Positions 56,717 to 64,000 of a stretch of DNA of 64,000 bases are shown in pieces; position 1 is the stretch's first letter; each line of letters opens with the position of its first letter. Location: the NCBI RefSeq assembly GCF_016785085.1, contig NZ_JAENHO010000004.1, forward strand, positions 372,001 to 436,000, given 5' to 3'. This DNA comes from Paractinoplanes lichenicola. Lineage in GTDB: Bacteria > Actinomycetota > Actinomycetes > Mycobacteriales > Micromonosporaceae. The position numbers and the translations under genes were made by a program. The notes under the pieces are model-generated. The model had not been told where the DNA came from and searched no databases. It saw nothing but the letters and a program-made list of their open reading frames with translations.

Positions 56717-57673
56717 TTAGAAGTCGCCGCTGGTGTTGCACTTCGCTCTCTGCGTCAGGCAGTTCTTGACCCGTTCCCCCAGGGCGCGGTTGTCCCAGGC
56801 CAGGAACGCGTCGCCGTGCATCGAGGAGGCCATGCCGGAGGCCAGCCGGAACCCGGCGGGGCCGCCGCTGGTGGGGTAGGCGATGAGGAAGGACAGGTTG
56901 GGGATGGCGACCGGGTAGGCGCCGCGGCAGGTGCCGTCGTAGCTGTAGGCGACGTGCTCCTTGTGGGTGCGGCTGTCCAGGTTGCGGCCGTCCCAGCAGT
57001 CCTGGAAGACCAGGTGGAACATCAGCACCGCGGTGGGCGCGCAGACCGGCCAGTTGCCGTCGGCGCTCCGGCCGACCTCGCCGCCCGGACCGGCGCAGTA
57101 GAACGCGTTGACCGAGCCCGCGGGGGTCGGCACCTGCCGCCGGGCGTCCCCGGCGATCATGCGGAAGCCCTGGGGGAAGGGGACCGTGGCCGACGAGTCG
57201 GTCAGCCGGGAGCCGTAGTAGACGACCACGTCCTTGGGCTCGATCGCGCGGTCGTTCTCGTACAGCGTGGGGATCCAGTACGCGGACAGGTCGGGCGCCG
57301 GGCGGCAGGTGGTGCCCGCGTTGGCGAGCAGGGTGCGCGTGGTGGCGTACGCGTCGGTACCGGTGTTGCCGAGGAACGAGTGCATGTGCGAGGCGCCCGG
57401 CAGGCCCGGGAACACGATCGGGTCGTCCGGCTTCGAGTGGCTGTAGGCGCAGGTCGCGTTGAACTCGGGCACGCGCACCGAGTTCGCCGGCACCGGCCGC
57501 GGGGTCAGCGCCCGGAACTCGGCCAGCTGGGCGTTCCAGGCCGCGGCGTCGACCGGCACCCACCCGTCGGCGGCGTCGGCGGCGTAGGCCGGGCCGGGCG
57601 GGGCACCGAGGACGGTCGCGGCTGCCGCGAGGACGATCGCCAGCAGGAGGCGGATTCGTGGGGATGAATGCAT
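56717..57673 (-). CDS. Secreted DUF1996 protein
   Basis: 318 residues with signal peptide (MHSSPRIRLLLAIVLAAAAT to AYA|AD). The DUF1996 signature is plain: CAYSHSKPDDPIVFPGLPGA, SHMHSFLGNTGTDAY, SAYWIPTLYENDRAIEPKDV and FQDCWDGRNLDSRTHKEHVA. It has conserved His/Asp/Cys residues but no established activity; in fungi and actinobacteria the family is secreted and linked to polysaccharide-degrading secretomes. Two catabolite-type boxes upstream fit control by carbon source. Confidence 0.88.
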   Translation of the reverse strand: MHSSPRIRLLLAIVLAAAATVLGAPPGPAYAADAADGWVPVDAAAWNAQLAEFRALTPRPVPANSVRVPEFNATCAYSHSKPDDPIVFPGLPGASHMHSFLGNTGTDAYATTRTLLANAGTTCRPAPDLSAYWIPTLYENDRAIEPKDVVVYYGSRLTDSSATVPFPQGFRMIAGDARRQVPTPAGSVNAFYCAGPGGEVGRSADGNWPVCAPTAVLMFHLVFQDCWDGRNLDSRTHKEHVAYSYDGTCRGAYPVAIPNLSFLIAYPTSGGPAGFRLASGMASSMHGDAFLAWDNRALGERVKNCLTQRAKCNTSGDF

Positions 57674-57725
57674 GACGCTCCCTTCGGGGGAGGGGGAATC
57701 GGGTGCTCCGGAGTATCAGACCCGA

Positions 57726-57804
57726 GGAAGCGCTCTCTCAACTTTGACGTCCTTCGATCGGCACCATATGCGGAAACGTGCGCCGATGGTCGGGAAGCGC
57801 TTTC
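57726..57804 (-). promoter_or_regulatory. Two GGAAGCGCTNTC boxes upstream of the DUF1996 gene
   Basis: GGAAGCGCTCTC at 57726-57737 and GGAAGCGCTTTC at 57793-57804 share the GAAGCGCTNTC core of LacI-family (CebR-like, GGGAGCGCTCCC) operators. They lie 53 and 120 nt upstream of the DUF1996 start codon, inside the 336-bp spacer shared with the divergent GAF-ANTAR gene. The remainder of that spacer shows no gene. Confidence 0.6.
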
Positions 57805-58009
57805 TTTGAGCGGTGGTCCGGAGGTTGACGCGCGACGGGCCGGATCCGGTGGGTAATATCGGAGCCCTGCGGTCGGCCTCGTTCGAGGACCGGCCGTCTC
57901 GCGTCAAGCAGCGGCGCGGGAACGGGATTCCAGGCACTCCTGGGCCCGTCCACCCGCCCGTCCCGGCCGCCGTCGCGGCCCCGCCCGCTGCAAGGACAGA
58001 CCGACATCC

Positions 58010-58573
58010 ATGACGCACGACCCGAATGCCGTGACGGCACTGGGGCGGATCCGGCTCGCCGAGACCACCCTGGCCGGCTTTCTCGACCGGGTGGCCATGC
58101 TGGCCTGCGAGGCCGTGCCCGGGGCCGAGGCCATCTCGATCACCTTGGCCGGTGAGTCCGGTTCGTACACCGCGGCCGCCGTGGGGGAGCCGTCCGGCGC
58201 GGCCGCGGTGCTCTCGATCGGGCTGCCCGTCTCGGCCGAGCTGACCGGCGTCCTGACCCTGCACAGCCGCTCGCCCCGGGGGTTCAGCGACGAGGACACC
58301 GTACGGGCGGAGGCCTTTGCGGGGTATGCGGCCGTCGCCGTGGCCAATGCGCACTCGTTCCACAGCGCCTTGCTGCTCGCCTCGCAGATGCAGGCGGCCA
58401 TGGGCAGCCGGGCCGTCATCGAGCAGGCCAAGGGCGTGATCATGGCCCAGCGGCGGTGCTCGGCCGACGAGGCCTTCGCCCAGTTGACCAAGGCCTCGCA
58501 GGACGCCAACCGCAAGGTCCGCGACGTGGCGGCGGCCCTGGTGGCCGAGGTCGGCAAGCACTCGGTCGGCTGA
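58010..58573 (+). CDS. GAF-ANTAR domain protein (RNA-binding antiterminator family)
   Basis: 187 residues: a GAF-like sensor (residues ~15-125, LAGFLDRVAMLACEAVPGAE to FAGYAAVAVANAHSF) followed by an ANTAR domain (MGSRAVIEQAKGVIMAQRRC, then SADEAFAQLTKASQDANRKV). ANTAR proteins bind paired short RNA hairpins and prevent termination. A stem-loop directly follows the stop codon. It is the first of two ANTAR genes flanking a SigB/F-type sigma factor. Confidence 0.9.
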   Translation: MTHDPNAVTALGRIRLAETTLAGFLDRVAMLACEAVPGAEAISITLAGESGSYTAAAVGEPSGAAAVLSIGLPVSAELTGVLTLHSRSPRGFSDEDTVRAEAFAGYAAVAVANAHSFHSALLLASQMQAAMGSRAVIEQAKGVIMAQRRCSADEAFAQLTKASQDANRKVRDVAAALVAEVGKHSVG

Positions 58574-58574
58574 T

Positions 58575-58603
58575 CAGCCGAACGGGACTCATCCTTTCGG
58601 CTG
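58575..58603 (+). terminator. Stem-loop after the first GAF-ANTAR gene
   Basis: CAGCCGAA at 58575-58582 pairs with TTCGGCTG at 58596-58603 around a 13-nt loop, starting 2 nt after the stop codon. No run of T follows, so this is a weak or processing-type terminator, or possibly an RNA site for regulation. Confidence 0.5.
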
Positions 58604-58756
58604 GCATAGTTCCGGATCCTCGGGTAGCGTCCGGCTATCGGTCAAGAAGGCGCCGATCCTCGACGTGCGGTTCATCTCGTCGCGGTTCGACGCGCCTTGC
58701 CTGGTGTCTGCCGCACGTCGCGATCACACACGCGATGCGCTGTGAATGGAGACACC

Positions 58757-59551
58757 GTGACCGTAACCACCCGACCGGCCGGCCGCCGCAAGTTCGAGGT
58801 CACCGACGAGGACAGGCACGCCACCGCCCTGATCGAGGCGCTGGCCGCGATGCCGGCCGACCATCCCGACCGGCCCGCCCTGCGCCGCCGCGCGATCGAG
58901 GCCTGGATGCCGATGGCCCACCGGCTCACCCGCCGCTACATGGGCCGCGGCGAGCCGTTCGACGACCTGCTGCAGACGGCGACGATCGGCCTGATCAAGG
59001 CGATCGACGGGTTCGACGCCACGCGCGGGGTCGACTTCACCGGGTACGCCATCCCGACCGTGCTCGGCGAGGTCAAGCGCTACTTCCGCGACCGCTCGTG
59101 GACGCTGCGGATCCCGCGCCGCCTGCAGGAGCTGCGGATGGCCATCGGGCACGCCCGCACCGAGCTCGAGCACACGCTGACCCGCGCCCCCACGGTCGCC
59201 GACATCTCGGCCCACCTGGGCGTGGGCGAGGAGGAGATCCTGGAGGCGCTCGAGGCGGGGCACGCCTACCGCCCCGATTCGCTGAGTTCCCCCGTACGGG
59301 ATGGGGAGGACCTGACGCTGGGGGACACGCTCGGGGGCGAGGACCGCGGGTTCGCGCTGGCCGAGTTCGGGGTCGCGCTGCCGCCCGCGCTGGCCACGCT
59401 GACCGAGCGCGAGCGGACGATCGTGGCGCTGCGCTTCTACGGCGAGCTCACCCAGTCCGCGATCGCCGAGCGGATCGGGGTCTCCCAGATGCACGTCTCC
59501 CGCCTGCTCACCCAGGCCCTGGCCAAGCTCCGCGAGCAGATGGACGGCTAG
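58757..59551 (+). CDS. Alternative sigma factor of the SigB/SigF/SigG group
   Basis: 264 residues from GTG 58757, with GGAGA five bases upstream; the frame is open 60 nt earlier. Group 3 sigma features are complete: region 2 (RRRAIEAWMPMAHRLTRRYM, FDDLLQTATIGLIKAIDGFD, RGVDFTGYAIPTVLGEVKRY, FRDRSWTLRIPRRLQEL), region 3 (LGVGEEEILEALEAGHAYRP) and region 4 (ERTIVALRFYGELTQSAIAE, RIGVSQMHVSRLLTQAL). No anti-sigma gene is adjacent. It sits between two GAF-ANTAR genes and next to LexA, suggesting a stress-response cluster. Confidence 0.92.
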   Translation: MTVTTRPAGRRKFEVTDEDRHATALIEALAAMPADHPDRPALRRRAIEAWMPMAHRLTRRYMGRGEPFDDLLQTATIGLIKAIDGFDATRGVDFTGYAIPTVLGEVKRYFRDRSWTLRIPRRLQELRMAIGHARTELEHTLTRAPTVADISAHLGVGEEEILEALEAGHAYRPDSLSSPVRDGEDLTLGDTLGGEDRGFALAEFGVALPPALATLTERERTIVALRFYGELTQSAIAERIGVSQMHVSRLLTQALAKLREQMDG

Positions 59552-59567
59552 GGCGTAAATTGGGCGG

Positions 59568-60263
59568 ATGGCCGATTCGCAGGGGGCACTGGCGGAGCTC
59601 GGGCGCATCCGGCTGAGCGAGGTGCCGCTCGACGACGTGCTCCTGCGGGTGGCCACGCTCGCCCGCGACACGGTGGACGGGGCCGACGAGGCGTCGGTGA
59701 CCCTCGTGGCCCCGCGCGAGTCGGGCACCGCCGCGTTCACCGGTGTGCTGGCCAAGATGCTCGACGAATGGCAGTACGAGAACGAGGGCGGCCCCTGCCT
59801 CGAGGCCGCCGCTTCGACCGTCACGATCTCGGTGCCCGACGTGGCCAGGGAGGAGCGCTGGCCGCTTTACCTCCCCCGGGCCGCCGGGGCCGGCCTGGGC
59901 AGCGCGCTGTCGGTCGGCCTGCCGGTGCAGGAGGCGGTGACCGGCGCGCTCAACCTCTACTCGCTGCGGGCCGAGGCGTTCGACGACCACGCGGTCACGG
60001 TGGCCCAGAGCTTCGCCGACTACGCCGCGGTCGCGCTGGCCAACGCGCAGTCGTACGACGCGACGGCCACCCTGGCCCGGCAGATGCGCGAGGCGATGAC
60101 CAACCGGGCCGCCATCGAGCAGGCCAAGGGCATCATCATGGCCGAGCAGCGGTGCTCGCCCGACGAGGCGTTCACCCGCCTCAGCAAGCTCTCCCAGCAG
60201 AGCAACCGCAAGCTTCGCGACGTCGCCGCGGCCCTGGTCGCCGAGGCCTCGCGGCCCCGCTGA
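59568..60263 (+). CDS. GAF-ANTAR domain protein, paralogue of the 58010 gene
   Basis: 231 residues. It has a GAF domain with a ligand-loop segment ([40 protein letters not shown]) missing from the shorter paralogue, then a C-terminal ANTAR ([40 protein letters not shown]). It starts 17 nt after the sigma-factor stop, so the two are probably cotranscribed. It is likely to act on nascent RNA in response to a stress ligand. Confidence 0.92.
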   Translation: MADSQGALAELGRIRLSEVPLDDVLLRVATLARDTVDGADEASVTLVAPRESGTAAFTGVLAKMLDEWQYENEGGPCLEAAASTVTISVPDVAREERWPLYLPRAAGAGLGSALSVGLPVQEAVTGALNLYSLRAEAFDDHAVTVAQSFADYAAVALANAQSYDATATLARQMREAMTNRAAIEQAKGIIMAEQRCSPDEAFTRLSKLSQQSNRKLRDVAAALVAEASRPR

Positions 60264-60316
60264 CGGCGCGCCTGCGTGACCGGCCGGGCCCGATTTGGCA
60301 AGATCACCGGGTGCTG

Positions 60317-60952
60317 ATGGATGAGGACTACTACGACACGTCGACGCTGAGCGAGCGGCAGCGGCAGATCCTCACGGTCATTCAGCAGTGGGCCCAGCGC
60401 CACGGCTATTCGCCGTCCACCCGCGAGATCGCCGACGCGATCGGGCTCGCCTCCCCGTCCTCGGTCGGGCGGCACCTGCGCGTGCTCGAGGAGGCCGGGT
60501 TCCTGCGCCGGGGCCGGGCGACCAGACCCATCGACGTACGGATGTTCCTGCAGCCCGTGCCGCGGCAGCGCACCGAGCCGACCGTCGGGGTGCCCGTGCT
60601 GGGCGACATCGCGGCCGGCTCGCCGATCCTGGCCGAGCAGAACTCCGACGAGGTGCTGCCGCTGCCGCGTGACCTCGTCGGGCGGGGCACCCTGTTCGGC
60701 CTGCGGGTGCGGGGCGACTCGATGATCGACGCGGCCATCTGCGACGGCGACATCGTCGTGGTCAAGCAGGGGCACGAGGCGTTCAACGGCGACATCGTGG
60801 CCGCGATGATCGACGACGAGGCGACCGTGAAGGTCTACCGCCGCCGCGGCGGGCACGTCGTGCTCGAGCCGCGCAACCCGGCGTACGAGAACATCGACGG
60901 CGACCGCGCCGTGGTGCTGGGCAAGGTCGTCTCGGTCCTGCGCCGCACCTAG
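60317..60952 (+). CDS. lexA: LexA repressor
   Basis: 211 residues from ATG 60317; GTG 60311 is an alternative and no strong Shine-Dalgarno decides. N-terminal winged helix: [57 protein letters not shown]. The self-cleavage Ala-Gly bond is at 100-101 ([10 protein letters not shown]), catalytic Ser135 in RGDSMID and Lys172 in ATVKVYRRR. All residues for RecA-stimulated autocleavage are present. It overlaps the convergent GGDEF gene by 4 nt. Confidence 0.92.
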   Translation: MDEDYYDTSTLSERQRQILTVIQQWAQRHGYSPSTREIADAIGLASPSSVGRHLRVLEEAGFLRRGRATRPIDVRMFLQPVPRQRTEPTVGVPVLGDIAAGSPILAEQNSDEVLPLPRDLVGRGTLFGLRVRGDSMIDAAICDGDIVVVKQGHEAFNGDIVAAMIDDEATVKVYRRRGGHVVLEPRNPAYENIDGDRAVVLGKVVSVLRRT

Positions 60953-62397
60953 CTCACCCGCACGGGCTCCTCGGCCAAGCACACCCGGTTGCGGCCGGCG
61001 GCCTTGGCGGCGTACAGCGCGACGTCGGCCCGGGCGATCAGCTCGTCCGGGGTCTCCTGCTGGTCCCACTCGGCCAGGCCGGCCGAGAACGTCTGGTTCT
61101 GCGGGGTGACGTCGCGCAGCCGTTCGATCGCCGTCACCGCCTCGGTCGCCGGCGAGCCGGTCAGCAGCACGACGAACTCCTCACCGCCGTAGCGGGCCAG
61201 CACGTCGTACGCCCGCAGCTGCTCGCCCCAGGCCTGCGCCGCCTCGCGCAGCAGCCGGTCGCCGGCCGGATGCCCGTACGTGTCGTTGAAGGCCTTGAAG
61301 TGGTCGAGGTCGATCATGCCGACCACGACCGGGATGTTCTCGGTCCGGGCCCGGGCCAGGAAGACCGGGAACTCCTCGTTCCAGCTGCGGCGGTTGTGCA
61401 GGCCGGTCAGCTCGTCCCGGCGGGACAGCTCGCGCACCAGCGCCGCCTGCCGCTCGGCCTGCTTGAGCAGCTGGGTGAAGCGGACCATCACGAGCAGGAA
61501 CATGATGGCCGAGCCGATCCCGATGGCCAGCCCGTCGACGATCTCGCCGGTCAGCTGCTGCGTGATCAGCAGGGTGGGCGACATCAGCATGGCCAGGGTG
61601 AGCACGGCCAGCTGCCGCCGGCTGAGGTGGTGGACCGCGCCGGCACCGTCCCCGTCGCCCCGCACCCGCGGCCAGGCGACGGCCAGGGTCAGCACGAGCA
61701 GGCACAGCAGGTAGTCCGCGTTGATCAGGCGGGCCGTCCACCAGAAGTCGGCCCAGCCCTCGTTCACGTGGCGCAGCACGACCCACGCGCAGTCACCGGC
61801 CAGGTAGCCGCCGATCGCGACGGCCACCATCAGCGGCGCCCGGCGGCCCTCCCGGCCGTTGCTGCGGGCCAGCAGGATCGTCATCGCCAGCAGCACCAGG
61901 TCGGCCAGCGGGTAGGCGCAGGTGACGAGCCGGGTCACCAGCGCCGTCGACTCGTCGCGCAGCACCGGCGCGATCGCGTACGACCAGGCCAGCAGGCCGA
62001 TGCCGGCCGTGACGGTGAACGCGTCGACCAGCGCCGCCCAGTCGGTGCGCCGCCGCGACTGCCGGATCATCAGGGCCAGGCCGGTCGCCACGGCCGGATA
62101 GAACGCCAGGAACAGCAGGTCGGCCAGGTCGGGCCCGTCGGCGGCCAGCCAGTCGGCGCCGACCTGCAGGGGCAGGGTGGCCAGGGTCGTGCAGGTCAGG
62201 CCGAGCGCGAAGAACAACCACGGCGCCCGGTCGCCCGCCGGCACCCGCCGCAGCCCGGCCAGCAGGCCCGCGATCAGCGTGACCTGGACGCCGATCTGGA
62301 AACTGGTCTCCCAGGCCTGACCCCCGGGAGCGGCCAGATAGACCACGACGGCCGCCACGACCACGGCGGCGTACAGCTGCCAGCCCCGCCGGGTCAC
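60949..62397 (-). CDS. Multi-pass membrane diguanylate cyclase (GGEEF)
   Basis: 482 residues. Nine to ten transmembrane helices (to about residue 310) as in the 55196-56662 paralogue, then a cyclase domain with active site [12 protein letters not shown] (404-408 = GGEEF) and [12 protein letters not shown]. The start overlaps the end of the upstream GGDEF-EAL gene by 4 nt (ATGA), so the two c-di-GMP enzymes are cotranslated. No EAL domain. Confidence 0.9.
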   Translation of the reverse strand: MTRRGWQLYAAVVVAAVVVYLAAPGGQAWETSFQIGVQVTLIAGLLAGLRRVPAGDRAPWLFFALGLTCTTLATLPLQVGADWLAADGPDLADLLFLAFYPAVATGLALMIRQSRRRTDWAALVDAFTVTAGIGLLAWSYAIAPVLRDESTALVTRLVTCAYPLADLVLLAMTILLARSNGREGRRAPLMVAVAIGGYLAGDCAWVVLRHVNEGWADFWWTARLINADYLLCLLVLTLAVAWPRVRGDGDGAGAVHHLSRRQLAVLTLAMLMSPTLLITQQLTGEIVDGLAIGIGSAIMFLLVMVRFTQLLKQAERQAALVRELSRRDELTGLHNRRSWNEEFPVFLARARTENIPVVVGMIDLDHFKAFNDTYGHPAGDRLLREAAQAWGEQLRAYDVLARYGGEEFVVLLTGSPATEAVTAIERLRDVTPQNQTFSAGLAEWDQQETPDELIARADVALYAAKAAGRNRVCLAEEPVRVS

Positions 62398-64000
62398 GGC
62401 GCCACCAGCAGCTCGGCCCGGGTCAGCAGGGCGGTCAGCTCGTCACCCGGCTGCGGCCGGTGGTAGAGGTAGCCCTGGCCGTACCGGCAGCCCATCTCGA
62501 GCAGGCGGCCGGCCTGCGCGGGGGTCTCGACGCCCTCGGCGACCACGTGCATGCCGAACGCCGCGCCCAGCCCGGCCACGGCCGCCGCCACCGCGTACGC
62601 CCGGGGGTCGTCGTCGATGCCGGCGACGTAGGACCGGTCGAGCTTGAGCAGGGACACCGGCAGCCGCCGCAGGTAGTTGATCGCCGCGTGCCCGGTGCCG
62701 AAGTCGTCCACGGCGATCCTGACGCCCAGCTCGCACAGCGCGTGCAGGCGGTCCAGGGTCGCCTCGTCGGGCTCGAGGACGATGCGCTCGGTCAGCTCCA
62801 GCACGAGCCGGTCGGCCGGGAACCCGGTCTCGGCGAGGATCCCCGTGACGATCTCCACCAGACCACTCTGCTTCACCTGCAGGGGTGAGAGGTTCACGTT
62901 CAGATAGATTCCCGCCGCGGCCGGGACCTCCGTGCGCCACCGGGCGGCCTGCCGGCACGCCTCGCGCAGCACCCACTCGCCCAGCGGCACGATCGCGCCG
63001 GTCTCCTCGGCCAGGTCGATGAACGCGCCCGGCATCAGCAGGCCGCGCTCGGGGTGGTTCCACCGCACCAGCGCCTCCACGGCCACGATGACGTCGCCGC
63101 GCAGGTCGACCGCGGGCTGGTAGTGCAGCAGCAGCTGACCATCGGCGACGGCGTGCCGCAGCTCGGCGTCGCGGGCGCGGGTGTCCAGCTCGGGCGTGTA
63201 GACCCGGTAGCGGCCGCGGCCGCCGCGCTTGGCCGCGTACATCGCCGTGTCGGCGTGTGCGAGCAGCTCCTCGACGTCGTCGGCGCCGTCCGCGCGGAAC
63301 GCGACCCCGATGCTGGCGGTCACGGCGAGCAGCAGATCCCCGAAGATCACCGGGGTGTCCAGGGCGGCGACGATGCGCCGGGCGACCTGCTCGGCGGCAT
63401 CCCGGTCGGGCAGGCCGGTCAGCACGACGGCGAACTCGTCGCCGCCGAGGCGTCCCGCGGTGTCGCCCGCGCGGACCACCGAGCGCAGCACCCCGGCCAC
63501 GGCGGTCAGCACGGCGTCGCCGGCCTCGTGCCCGTACCGGTCGTTGATCGGCTTGAACCGGTCCAGGTCGACCAGCAGGACCGCGCCGTGGCGGCCCTCG
63601 CGCGGCGGTTGCCCGGTCAGCTCGGCCAGGCGCTCGCCGACCAGGGTCCGGTTGGCCAGGCCGGTCAGCGGGTCCGTCACGGCCAGCCGGCGGTTCTCGC
63701 TCAGGGCATACATCTGGCGGGCCATCACCAGCGAGGTGAGCACGATGGCGCCGATGATCATGCCGCCGAGCGGATAGAGGTCCTGCTCGCGGGCCAGATA
63801 GCCGAGCAGCCCGTACGCGATGGCGCTGGCCCCGTACGGGAGCAGGCTGATCCGGCTCCGCCCCGCGCGGCCGATGCGCTCGGCGGTGCTCTTGTGGCGC
63901 CGGCGCGTCGCCAGCACGAACAGGTAGCAACCGGTCAGCCAGAACAGGTCGGGCCAGGTGCCACCGGTGAACCGGTCGTTGAGCGTGATCCAGCTGTAGG
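62394..64000 (-). CDS. Membrane GGDEF-EAL protein, 5' end outside the window
   Basis: The frame continues past 64000 (upstream codons read FTGGTWPDLFWLTGCYLFVL, a further transmembrane helix), so the start lies outside. The visible part has one more helix pair, a GGDEF domain with the active site at 63432-63446 (GRLGGDEFAVVL) and an EAL domain (VAVEALVRWNHPERG, AVDDFGTGHAAINYLRRLPV, VVAEGVETPAQAG). Both catalytic motifs are intact. It is upstream of and overlapping with the GGEEF cyclase gene. Confidence 0.9.
   Translation of the reverse strand, partial: YSWITLNDRFTGGTWPDLFWLTGCYLFVLATRRRHKSTAERIGRAGRSRISLLPYGASAIAYGLLGYLAREQDLYPLGGMIIGAIVLTSLVMARQMYALSENRRLAVTDPLTGLANRTLVGERLAELTGQPPREGRHGAVLLVDLDRFKPINDRYGHEAGDAVLTAVAGVLRSVVRAGDTAGRLGGDEFAVVLTGLPDRDAAEQVARRIVAALDTPVIFGDLLLAVTASIGVAFRADGADDVEELLAHADTAMYAAKRGGRGRYRVYTPELDTRARDAELRHAVADGQLLLHYQPAVDLRGDVIVAVEALVRWNHPERGLLMPGAFIDLAEETGAIVPLGEWVLREACRQAARWRTEVPAAAGIYLNVNLSPLQVKQSGLVEIVTGILAETGFPADRLVLELTERIVLEPDEATLDRLHALCELGVRIAVDDFGTGHAAINYLRRLPVSLLKLDRSYVAGIDDDPRAYAVAAAVAGLGAAFGMHVVAEGVETPAQAGRLLEMGCRYGQGYLYHRPQPGDELTALLTRAELLVAP

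Noticed and set aside
57830..57860. TTGACG ... TAATAT promoter in front of the GAF-ANTAR gene
   Set aside because: The spacer is about 23 nt, longer than acceptable for a sigma-70 promoter, so I did not list it.
58605..58630. SigB/F-like promoter GTTCC...GGGTA upstream of the sigma-factor gene
   Set aside because: The gap between the GTT and GGGTA elements is only about 9-10 nt, too short for the usual 14-16.

Overview
The window is very GC-rich, with strong third-position G/C bias, SD-like starts, many GTG starts and TAT lipoproteins. Its gene families (ANTAR regulators, DUF222-HNH, DUF5937-ArsR, DUF4240, MmyB-like XRE regulators, trypsin-STAND-WD40 proteins) point to a filamentous actinobacterium, most likely Actinoplanes or another Micromonosporaceae. 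This is judged from content only; no search was run. The octamer CCGTACGG recurs strikingly often throughout. I saw no rRNA, tRNA or CRISPR array.

Layout: 1-8.6 kb holds a secreted glycoside hydrolase with a discoidin domain (cut by the left edge), a GNAT, a decayed IS110 copy with its left non-coding flank, a DUF4240 protein, a small secreted protein, an acyltransferase-3, an ECF sigma/BNR-protein pair and a small membrane protein coupled to a LacI regulator. 8.7-14.9 kb is a sugar-uptake locus (GH2 hydrolase, two ABC permeases, TAT-lipoprotein binding protein) with a divergent LacI regulator and two operator-like palindromes between. 15-24.4 kb carries secreted proteins (GH16 beta-glucanase, EEP-fold enzyme), a methyltransferase, a MarR-controlled aldo/keto reductase-Gfo/Idh pair with a clear operator, and a GGDEF-EAL protein.

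24.5-35.7 kb is the most coherent system: a complete propane-type soluble diiron monooxygenase operon (small leader gene, prmA, B, C, D, amidohydrolase, DUF59 protein, GroEL-like chaperonin and, 4 nt downstream, an Nramp metal transporter), with a divergent MimR/AcoR-like activator. Two copies of GTCTCA-N3-TGAGAC flank the leader gene; a third lies 16 kb away in front of the membrane protein/LacI operon.

36.4-44.7 kb is the best candidate for an uncharacterised conflict or DNA-processing system: a winged-helix-like protein and a dual-ATPase (AAA plus HerA/FtsK-like) gene with a 1-nt overlap, divergent from a degenerate trypsin-STAND-WD40 protein with about 14 propeller blades.

44.7-64 kb contains an EXPERA-like membrane protein, a CPBP protease/XRE pair, a second aldo/keto reductase, a DUF222-HNH gene with an SOS-box-like palindrome, relics of an M1 peptidase and an NB-ARC gene, an intact M1 peptidase/DUF5937-ArsR pair, a P450, a DUF1996 protein, and a signalling cluster (two GAF-ANTAR proteins, a SigB/F-type sigma factor, LexA and three c-di-GMP proteins). 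One GGDEF gene has its ribosome-binding site inside a 12-bp hairpin.
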